11,031 nt of DNA from JBLHLB01 sp047618505. Lineage in GTDB: Bacteria > Planctomycetota > UBA1135 > GCA-002686595. Location: the NCBI GenBank assembly GCA_047618505.1, contig JBLHLB010000110.1:1-11031 (forward strand), given 5' to 3'. Position 1 is the stretch's first letter; the number at the start of each line of letters is the position of its first letter. Positions 1-6,850 of this stretch are shown here, one piece after another. The position numbers and the translations under genes are program-made. Under the pieces are notes generated by a model, which saw only the letters and a list, made by a program, of their open reading frames with translations, did no database searches and had not been told where the DNA came from.

Positions 1-1498
1 GGGCAGCCACGGAAGCCCGCAGAGAAAGCTTGTGCACATCACGTGACGTGAAAGCAAAAGGCATGGTCGAGAAGACCAGCTCATTGTCGTTCGCGTTCAG
101 GGCGTTCTTATAGAGGGCGATCGCATCTTCCCGGTCGATGATCGCCGTAAGGTTGGTCTGCCCCAGTTCATCGTCGCCGAATTCGTCGCCCTCAACCGGT
201 GCAAAGACCTCCGGGACGACGGGCGCGTCCTTGGGCAATTCCGCCAAACCAGCGGCGGGCAGGACGATCCGTCGAAGGAAGTCCTCGAAGCCGTCGAAGG
301 GTCGCGACTCGAGCATCACTTCCACCAAGCTCGTCGCCTCGCGGTCCGTCATAAACGAGGACTCGCCCCGCAGGCGCAGGTTGACCACCAGCGCCTTGAG
401 CACCAGGGGAGAGGCGGTGTTGATGTTCACCGGTCGGCGCGCCATGGGACGGACGGTCGCGCGATAGGCGTCATAGGTGCCCTGCAGGGGCGGGAGTACG
501 TAGACCGCATTGTTTGAAGCACTCCGCACGATTACCGTCTCGGAGAAGCCGTCTTGCTCGACCTTGATCGTCGTGCCCACATTGATCCAGCGCATGTCCT
601 CAATGAGCAGGCGGCGTACGTCGCCACTGTCCTCTTCCGCAGGAGTGTAATTGCCCGCCACACGCGTGGGTTGTTGCCAGCGGGCGCCAGCACCGATATC
701 ACCAAAGACCGTCGTGCTCGCCTGGAGTATGCGCAGGTCGTCGGGCCCGAATTTCCCGGCTAGGACGAATTGCTCCGCATCGGCGATTTGATCAAAGCCA
801 TCGTAGGCTCGCAGATCCCCGTCGGTTGCCCCCAGACGCCACAGCACGAGGGCGTTCGTGCGTTGATCCAAGACCGCGCGGCCCAGTTCGAAACTGCGGG
901 GAACAGGATCACCGTAGTAATCGGGGATAGCCTCATCCCCGCGCTTTACACCGGTCAGGGTCTTCCCCTCAATTCCGGAGTAGCTCATCAGTTCCGGACC
1001 TAGCCACACGAATCCGGTGGGCTCAAGTCCAGCGACATTGGTCAGGCGCAGGGAGCTGCCATCCTTCTCAAGCGCCTGAGCCAGGGTGCTCGAAGTCCCA
1101 AGGAGGTTGCCGAAGACCTGAGTCGGCGCAGAGTTCAAGTCGACCAATCCCGAGATGTCGGTGGCCTCAAGATCCCACTGAACTCCCTCGGGATCCTGGG
1201 GGTTGTACAGCTCTTCGGGAAAGTCCGTCCCCACGGCCAATTCTTCCAGGCTGTCGTACCAGGGCGTGCTATCCAGTGATCCGTGCGAGTTTGCAAGCTC
1301 CGCGCGCGCATGCCGGGAAGCCGTGTCCAAGGCCAAGGCAACGCGCGCCTGGTCCGCACGGGAGACGCTGGAACGATTTGCACTCGTAGTCGTGAAGAGG
1401 AACGGCGTCGTCAAGAGGAACAACGCCATCAGGACAAGGAGGACGGCAACTAATGCGAAGCCCCTCTGCGTCCCCCGTCTCTGGAATGTGTGCTTCAT
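1..1498 (-). CDS. GspK-like minor (tip) pseudopilin with inserted beta modules, 3' end cut by window edge
   Basis: The frame is open for 499 codons from ATG at 1498 to the window edge with no stop, so the C-terminus is missing. The N-terminus is a class III prepilin signal: a basic leader ending RG (residues 12-13), then FALVAVLLVLMALF. The +5 residue is Ala18 rather than Glu, as is characteristic of GspK. The globular part has two GspK-style elements, DLNSAP at 120-125 and NINTASPLVLKAL at 358-370, the second followed by a helical stretch (SLVEVML, FEDFLRRIVL). Between them lie two probable beta modules: about 149-187 (LTN..GL...GFVWLG.E..SYSGI.G..LTGVKRG) and about 288-350 (WINVGTTIKVEQDG, ETVIVRSASNNAVYVL). 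GspK is usually about 300-350 residues, so this protein is clearly enlarged. The start overlaps the upstream stop as ATGA (1498-1495). By family it would cap the pseudopilus tip with GspI/GspJ, neither of which is seen here. Confidence 0.85.
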   Translation of the reverse strand, partial: MKHTFQRRGTQRGFALVAVLLVLMALFLLTTPFLFTTTSANRSSVSRADQARVALALDTASRHARAELANSHGSLDSTPWYDSLEELAVGTDFPEELYNPQDPEGVQWDLEATDISGLVDLNSAPTQVFGNLLGTSSTLAQALEKDGSSLRLTNVAGLEPTGFVWLGPELMSYSGIEGKTLTGVKRGDEAIPDYYGDPVPRSFELGRAVLDQRTNALVLWRLGATDGDLRAYDGFDQIADAEQFVLAGKFGPDDLRILQASTTVFGDIGAGARWQQPTRVAGNYTPAEEDSGDVRRLLIEDMRWINVGTTIKVEQDGFSETVIVRSASNNAVYVLPPLQGTYDAYRATVRPMARRPVNINTASPLVLKALVVNLRLRGESSFMTDREATSLVEVMLESRPFDGFEDFLRRIVLPAAGLAELPKDAPVVPEVFAPVEGDEFGDDELGQTNLTAIIDREDAIALYKNALNANDNELVFSTMPFAFTSRDVHKLSLRASVAA

Positions 1499-2556
1499 TC
1501 GATTGTCCCGTAGACGCCGACGGTGATGACTTCGCGTACGCCGCTCTCGAATTCCAATTCCAACGCGACCGGTCCTTCGTGGACCGTGTGATCCAGGGCT
1601 CCATCGGGGCCGAATCGCACTTCGTCCGGTGCAGAAGCAATCCGCACGGAAAGAGGTAGTTGCTGGGGCTGCCCCACGATAACGGCGCTGACAATCAGCG
1701 CGTCCACGGCCCCCGGGAAGGGGCGTTGTTCGTCGGAGAGAATCAAGGGACCGTCTAGCTTCCAGAGCGGTCGATCTTCTGCAACACGAGCCAAGGGAAT
1801 CGAGTCCGCACTGAGTTCTACGCCTTTGCGGTCATAGGAAAAACGAAGGCGCACCCAGCGGCCTACGGGTATCGAGCCCGACGCAGTCTCGAAGACGATG
1901 CGGCCACCCGCCCTCGAATCCATGTCCTCGCCCACAATAGCGGGCACGATCCAGGCACGTAGCTCACCGGCTCCCCCAACATCAACACCCAGGGTATCGC
2001 CAATGCGCAGCAGCCTTCCGCCACCCTCGGCTTCGCGGCGCAGGGTCAGTTCGATTAGGAATCCCTCGCTCAGATCCCAATTGGGCTCAATCTGCACGGG
2101 AATCTCCAGGACTCCACCGGTCGTAAAGGAAAGGGCAGATCCGATCCAACCATTCTCGATCCAGCGTCCCCCGATGCTGCGCCCATTGAGTTCAAAGGCT
2201 CCAACAACCTCGTCAGCAATCTCGGTCGGCTCGAAGGACCAGGTGCCAATCACGTCCAGGCGCATGGCCTCCAGGGTTCCGAGCTTGTCATCGATACGGA
2301 CTCGCGCCGGTGCGCGGTGCGTAAGGGCGGAGTTGCGCGCAGCACGTAGCACTTCCTTGACGACACCAGCGGCCTGACGCTGCTCCACATCAAGCGCGCT
2401 AAAGACCCCAAGGCCCGCACCAAAGATCGAGGCCAAAAGCGCCATCACAAGCAGCAGTTCGAGCAGGGTCACACCGGCTCGACTACGCGCCCTGGGAGTC
2501 GTATACATCCCTCGGCCGGAACTTCCCCCATGCTGCTTTGCCTTGATCTGCTCCAT
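1495..2556 (-). CDS. GspH-like minor pseudopilin with internal LamG/concanavalin A-like domain
   Basis: This 353-residue protein has a prepilin leader ending RAG at 28, then VTLLELLLVMALLASIF with the conserved Glu at +5 (Glu33), so a prepilin peptidase should process it. Residues 58-100 (VVKEVLRAARNSALTHRAPARVRIDD) resemble the start of the GspH globular domain. The tail, about 300-353 (VRFGPDGALDH ... ALELEF ... ITVGVYGTIE), resembles its closing strands. Between them, about 103-295 looks like a LamG/concanavalin A-type jelly roll (GTWSFEP, GRSIGGRWIENGWIGSALSF, GRWVRLRFS). Typical GspH is about 150-200 residues, so the inserted domain accounts for the excess. The start at 2556 is 11 bases after the pseudopilin stop, with AGGG nearby; ATG at 2508 would give a more usual 12-residue leader and is a real alternative. 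It overlaps the GspK-like gene by 4 bases. Confidence 0.85.
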   Translation of the reverse strand: MEQIKAKQHGGSSGRGMYTTPRARSRAGVTLLELLLVMALLASIFGAGLGVFSALDVEQRQAAGVVKEVLRAARNSALTHRAPARVRIDDKLGTLEAMRLDVIGTWSFEPTEIADEVVGAFELNGRSIGGRWIENGWIGSALSFTTGGVLEIPVQIEPNWDLSEGFLIELTLRREAEGGGRLLRIGDTLGVDVGGAGELRAWIVPAIVGEDMDSRAGGRIVFETASGSIPVGRWVRLRFSYDRKGVELSADSIPLARVAEDRPLWKLDGPLILSDEQRPFPGAVDALIVSAVIVGQPQQLPLSVRIASAPDEVRFGPDGALDHTVHEGPVALELEFESGVREVITVGVYGTIE

Positions 2557-2567
2557 GGCAACCCTAA

Positions 2568-3269
2568 CTACTCATCCTCCAAGCGGCGGTTGAAGCTGGT
2601 GACATCATCTTCGGTCCCGAAGAGGCCGTCGGGTCCAGCCGAAATCATCTGAAAGGTGCCGGCGTTGTAGAAGCGACCGGTTGTCGAGTTCTTCAGAGGC
2701 TTCGCCACCGACTCGAGTTCCCCACCGGTCACCGGATCAAAGGTTAAGTAGTTGCCCCCGCCTGAGTCGTAGTCGCGGCGATTGAAGTAAGCGATCGGGT
2801 TTTCCCAGGCGTCGACGATCTCAAAGAGCCCGCGCGAGTCGAAGTCCGTCAACCCGCGGGAAGAAGAATCCCCATCGGTGTTCTGCAAGCGATCCGCCTC
2901 AGTATCGAGCAGGCCGCCTGCTTCGTAGCCCTCCGACCACAGCGCGACCACGAGCGCCTCCATGCCGACATTCGAACCATCGTTCGACACTCCGCTCTTG
3001 TCGCTGAAGCGGCTAGGCGGGTACTCCCCGTGACCGTCCATCTCATAGTTCTCAATGGCCGCCCCGAGCAGGGTTAGCTGCTGGCGTGTCTGCTGCACCT
3101 TGGCCGCAGTGCTGGTGCCACCGAGCTGCGTCAGCAGGACCGCCGAGAGGATGCCGATGATCAGGATCACCGCCAACATCTCAATCAGTGTGAAACCCGC
3201 ACGCAGGCCGCCAAATTTGAAACCGAATCGTGTCATGGAACTGTCTGTGTCCTGTCCGCTGAATCTCAT
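2568..3269 (-). CDS. GspG-like major pseudopilin
   Basis: This 233-residue protein has a textbook prepilin N-terminus: leader ending RAG (23-25), then FTLIEMLAVILIIGILSAVL with Glu30 at +5. A helix with QTRQQLTLLGAAIENYEMDGHGEYPPS follows, typical of the major type II secretion pseudopilin GspG. The C-terminal GspG signature is also present: DAWENPIAYF (153-162), then FQMISAGPDG (206-215) and LFGTEDDV. Asp214, Glu220, Asp221 and Asp222 lie where GspG proteins bind a stabilising calcium ion. It is about 90 residues longer than common GspG, mainly through an acidic, Ser/Gly-rich middle (about 85-150). Start 3269 overlaps the TPR gene stop as ATGA and has no clear Shine-Dalgarno. ATG at 3236 (residue 12) would give a 14-residue leader and is an alternative. 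It probably forms the fibre shaft. Confidence 0.88.
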   Translation of the reverse strand: MRFSGQDTDSSMTRFGFKFGGLRAGFTLIEMLAVILIIGILSAVLLTQLGGTSTAAKVQQTRQQLTLLGAAIENYEMDGHGEYPPSRFSDKSGVSNDGSNVGMEALVVALWSEGYEAGGLLDTEADRLQNTDGDSSSRGLTDFDSRGLFEIVDAWENPIAYFNRRDYDSGGGNYLTFDPVTGGELESVAKPLKNSTTGRFYNAGTFQMISAGPDGLFGTEDDVTSFNRRLEDE

Positions 3270-6055
3270 CGCAGGTGCCGCACTACGGAAACGTCGTCCA
3301 TGCGAACGGAGGCCTCGCGACCCACCTCGCCTTCGACAAAGACGCCCATCAATAGGTTGTTCGAACCCGAGGCGATGGTCGGGGCACGCATATTCTCCAG
3401 GAGCGGCACGCCGTCCATGGAGACTGTCACGCGAGTCTCCGATCCTTCACCCTTACGTTCGATGCGTAGTCGCACCCAACGCCCCGTGGGGAAGCTAGAT
3501 TCCATATCGATCTCACTCGGCTGTTGGCCAGCCCGAATGAACCGAACCTGGGTCGTGCCGTCCTTGTGCCGCGAAACGCTGACTTCGTCAGTAACGACGT
3601 TCACGCCGGCGCGCGGTTTCTCACGGGCGATAAAAATGCCCGTGCGCGCGTTGGTGACGTCGATCCAAATACTGGCCTCGAAGGAGACGAAGAGCCCCGC
3701 CTGTTCGACGCGATAGACCCGCGCCAAGCCGGGGCGTTGGAATGCGCCATCAATCAGGACGCTGCCCTCGTCCATACTCACCAGCGGTCCGCTCTTCTCG
3801 TCCGTTTGCCAGTTCTTTAGGAGGCGCTTGCGCTCGAGATTGTCGACCCACTCCTCCTTGCTGACATGGTCCGTGATGCGATCCTGCTGACTGCGTGCCC
3901 AGAGTCGCCAGGGATCCGCTTCGTCTTTTTCGCGACGCGCTTCGTCCAGGTCCGCCAACTGCACAAGGGCTTCCGTCGAGTCCCCGTCCAGGTAGGTGCA
4001 CCAGGCCATCCCCGCCAGGGCAAGGGGGTCGACGAAATCGAGGCCGCGGGAAGCTTCAAAAGCTTCGCGGGCTTCCCCTACACGCTCCAGGCGCAGGAGA
4101 TTCAAACCACGCAAGGCATAGACCTCGGCGCGTTCTAAGCCAGCCTCGACCTCTAGGTCCACGGCTCGTTCCAGATAGCGCTCGGCATCTTCGAAGCGCC
4201 CCAAGCGGAAGGCCATTTCCCCCATCGCCACCAAGGCATCTTCGAAATTCAAGTCGATCTCGAGAGCCGCGATCAAGGAGTCGCGCGCTTCCTCATAGGC
4301 GTCCCGATCTCCGAGCAAGCGTCCACGCAGGTAATGCGCGTAGGCGTTGCCGGGATCCGCCTCGATGGCACGCTCCGCCAGCTCGATGGCCTCGTCGGGG
4401 TAGCCGGTCCCCTCGGCGACAAAGGCCAGGGCAGCTAAGGGGGTGGAGGCGCGCATGGGATCGAGTTCGACGGCTGCGGAGAATTCCGCCTCCGCCTGGG
4501 CACCGTCCCCAAGGACAACAGCCGCCAAACCCCGGGCGAGGGCGAGCTCATAGCCCAGCTCGTAGTCCGGATCTAAAGCAGCTTCGTCGGCAAGAGCCAT
4601 GGCCGCGCCGGCTCCGCCGCCGTCGTCTCCACCGCCGTCGTCACTAAGCAACGCACAAACCATGCGACCCGCCAGGGCCCGCTGGTCGCGTTCATCGGCG
4701 CTGCCTGCGGAACTGAAGGCGCGCGAAGCTCCTTCCAAGTCCCCCAGCGCCAAGAGCGCCATCCCAAGTTCGTTACGGATTCCCACGCGCACGGGGAGAT
4801 CCGCGGGATCCGTGGGTGCAGAGCGGTTTGCGGACTCGAGGATGCCAACGGCCTCCTCGTGTTCACCCTGCTTGTAAAGGAAGACTCCGAGCGCCCGCAG
4901 GCCGACCCAGGATCCGCCGTCGATGCTCACGGCGTGACGCAGACGTTCCTCGGCCTGTTCAAAGAGCAGGAAGCGCGCCTCCAAGTTCGCCAGCCCAACG
5001 TGCGCCACGGCTGACAGCGGAAAGGCCTCGAGCATGCCGCGGTACTCGAGCAGGGCCCCGTCAAAGTCGAAGCCAGCCTCGAGGGCACGCGCCAGTCCCA
5101 GTCGCGGCTCCGGGTCGCCCTCGTCAAAAGCAGCTAGGCCTCGGTAGACGCGGCGGGCGACGGCCAGGGCCTTGTCCGCCTCGAGACGGTTCTCGATACA
5201 CCAAGCTGCGAAGGCCATACGCTCGCCATAACTACCCCGCGTGACTTCATCACCCAGAGTCAGGTCTCTGATTACGAGTTCGTTCGCAGTAGTAGTGGCA
5301 AAGCCAAACTCACGCACACCGGTGCGCTCGATCGCAATGGCCACGGCCCCCGTGAGGCGTAACGTCTCCAGGCCCGTTTCGGGATCGATCTCCACGAACA
5401 GAATCGCCTCGCTAGCCCGCTCCGAGTCCAGCAGCAATCCGTAGCGCTCTGTGTTCTCAATGCGCCCAAACATCGGCGCGCCGGCGCGCAGGGAGAGCCA
5501 GTCGTAGCGGGCGCGATAGCCATTGACACGAGCGGCACGCTCCTCCGGCGTCTCGTCCAGGAAGGTCGCAGGGGATGCGCCTGTGGCCTCGTTGTCGACG
5601 GACGCATTGACGTCGAAGGGAGCATCAAAGAATTCACCTGAAGGAAGGGAGCCGCCTCCGAGGGATCCGACGACGCCCTCGAAGAGACCGGGCGTCCTAT
5701 CCAATTGACCGGAGCGACGCAGGAGCTGCCCGAAAACGGCAGGAGCTGGTCCCGGATCGGTGACGGGAAGCAGGCTAGCCAAGGCACGGCGCGGCGGCTC
5801 GACTAAGGCCAGGAGTGCAAGGGCGTGCGTATCGCTCGGCGGAGCGAAGAGGGCACGACGTCCCGCGGGGACGATTTCATTGTCCTGGAGAGCATTCGCG
5901 ACCTCGGGCACGACCTGCTGTTCTAGCTCTTCCGAGTCCCCGCTTGCGCGGGTGGAGCGTCGACCGGCGGGCGCCGTCTGGAAGAGTCCGTAGGAGAGCA
6001 GCCCGAGCAGAGCTATTCCGGCGCAGAAAACGACTTGTTCTTGGCGCATTCGCAT
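3266..6055 (-). CDS. Membrane-anchored TPR protein with C-terminal concanavalin A/LamG-like domain
   Basis: This 929-residue protein begins with an uncleaved-looking signal anchor (hydrophobic 8-25) followed by a basic patch, so most of it should lie in the periplasm. Residues 60-135 are proline-rich (ALFAPPSDT, LLALVEPPRRAL, PVTDPGPAPAVFG) and not recognised. Residues about 180-270 look beta-rich. From about 285 to 710 it is a solenoid of TPR-like repeats, for example GNAYAHYLRGRLLGDRDAYE and FEDAERYLERAVDLE, interrupted by a DDGGGDDGGG linker at 472-481. Residues about 760-929 look like a concanavalin A-type beta-sandwich (FEASIWIDV, GRWVRLRIE, VRMDDVSVV). The start overlaps the PilO-like stop as TGATG, with GAGG 7 bases upstream. 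TPR proteins in pilus systems often assemble or support the secretin or platform; a PilP/GspC-like or pilotin-like role is inference. No enzyme motif is visible. Confidence 0.8.
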   Translation of the reverse strand: MRMRQEQVVFCAGIALLGLLSYGLFQTAPAGRRSTRASGDSEELEQQVVPEVANALQDNEIVPAGRRALFAPPSDTHALALLALVEPPRRALASLLPVTDPGPAPAVFGQLLRRSGQLDRTPGLFEGVVGSLGGGSLPSGEFFDAPFDVNASVDNEATGASPATFLDETPEERAARVNGYRARYDWLSLRAGAPMFGRIENTERYGLLLDSERASEAILFVEIDPETGLETLRLTGAVAIAIERTGVREFGFATTTANELVIRDLTLGDEVTRGSYGERMAFAAWCIENRLEADKALAVARRVYRGLAAFDEGDPEPRLGLARALEAGFDFDGALLEYRGMLEAFPLSAVAHVGLANLEARFLLFEQAEERLRHAVSIDGGSWVGLRALGVFLYKQGEHEEAVGILESANRSAPTDPADLPVRVGIRNELGMALLALGDLEGASRAFSSAGSADERDQRALAGRMVCALLSDDGGGDDGGGAGAAMALADEAALDPDYELGYELALARGLAAVVLGDGAQAEAEFSAAVELDPMRASTPLAALAFVAEGTGYPDEAIELAERAIEADPGNAYAHYLRGRLLGDRDAYEEARDSLIAALEIDLNFEDALVAMGEMAFRLGRFEDAERYLERAVDLEVEAGLERAEVYALRGLNLLRLERVGEAREAFEASRGLDFVDPLALAGMAWCTYLDGDSTEALVQLADLDEARREKDEADPWRLWARSQQDRITDHVSKEEWVDNLERKRLLKNWQTDEKSGPLVSMDEGSVLIDGAFQRPGLARVYRVEQAGLFVSFEASIWIDVTNARTGIFIAREKPRAGVNVVTDEVSVSRHKDGTTQVRFIRAGQQPSEIDMESSFPTGRWVRLRIERKGEGSETRVTVSMDGVPLLENMRAPTIASGSNNLLMGVFVEGEVGREASVRMDDVSVVRHLR

Positions 6056-6846
6056 CAGCTGGCCTCGTCTGTCTTGGCCTCTTCGACCGGATCATCACTT
6101 AGGCGCGGCAGGACCAAGGTCATGTCCATACGCACTTCTTCCTTCTTCGCCGAAGAGGGTGTTACCTCGAGGCTGTCGATTGGCAAGACACCGGCGGGGA
6201 GAGCCCGCTGCGTCGCCGTCAATACAGCCAACAGGGACCGTGAGTCGCCGCGCATTTGAAACTCGACGCGCGTGCGCTCGATCAAACCCAGGCCCTGGCG
6301 CGAGCCGAGTCCCGGGTCGAGGCGCAACTGGATTCGATCGATGCTGTCGATGCCTGAATCAATCGCGAAACGCACCACCGAATCGATTGCATCGAGGGCC
6401 TCCAGGTGGCGTTCGATCTCCTCGTCCCGCGTCGGTGAAAGCTTGGGCATGCCCAGGGAATCATCCAGGCGCAGCCCGCCCCGGTTGGCCAGGAGCAACA
6501 GGTCCTCGCGCACACGTGAAAGCGTGCGCAGATACTGATTCGAAGCCGAACCCGCATCCGCCTGCAAACTGAAGTCGTCCCGCGGCAGGAAACGCAGTCC
6601 GCCAGCAAGGGTCTCCACAGCTGTGATCAAGGATTCGTTCTCGCGCTGCACGTCTGCCAAGTCCGAAGAAGTGTGCACGATCTTGCGGACCTTGCTCTCG
6701 GAAGTGCTGATGCTGCGGCGGGACGCTTGGATATCGCCGTCGAACTTTGAGCTCAGGGTTTGCCGCGCAATAAGAAAGACGACTAGGCCCACCGCCACGG
6801 TTGTGACGAAGCGCTTGTTTTCCTGCCAGTAATCGTTGAAGTCCAT
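6055..6846 (-). CDS. PilO/GspM-like inner-membrane platform protein
   Basis: This 263-residue bitopic protein has a short cytoplasmic N-terminus (MDFNDYWQENKRF), one membrane helix at about 12-27, and a probable coiled coil from about 38 to 80 (SKVRKIVHTSSDLADVQREN). The periplasmic C-terminal part alternates helix and strand (IDSIDRIQL, RTRVEFQMRG, SLLAVLTATQRAL, EEVRMDMTLVLPRL), as in the ferredoxin-like fold of PilO and GspM. Sequence identity in this family is low, so the call rests on topology, size and position directly after a PilM-PilN fusion. The frame extends upstream to ATG 6939, but that start lies inside the preceding gene and would place about 31 odd residues before the helix. 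ATG 6846, four bases after the upstream stop, is preferred. By family it would dimerise with the PilN half of the neighbouring protein. Confidence 0.75.
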   Translation of the reverse strand: MDFNDYWQENKRFVTTVAVGLVVFLIARQTLSSKFDGDIQASRRSISTSESKVRKIVHTSSDLADVQRENESLITAVETLAGGLRFLPRDDFSLQADAGSASNQYLRTLSRVREDLLLLANRGGLRLDDSLGMPKLSPTRDEEIERHLEALDAIDSVVRFAIDSGIDSIDRIQLRLDPGLGSRQGLGLIERTRVEFQMRGDSRSLLAVLTATQRALPAGVLPIDSLEVTPSSAKKEEVRMDMTLVLPRLSDDPVEEAKTDEAS

Positions 6847-6850
6847 GGTG

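Noticed and set aside
1269..1694. 141-codon minus-strand open frame across the GspH/GspK junction
   Set aside because: It is out of frame with both real genes, which have clear pilin signals and an ATGA coupling at this point.
3895..4647. 250-codon open frame on the plus strand
   Set aside because: It is Arg/Pro-rich and lies entirely opposite the TPR gene, as expected for an antisense shadow in GC-rich DNA.
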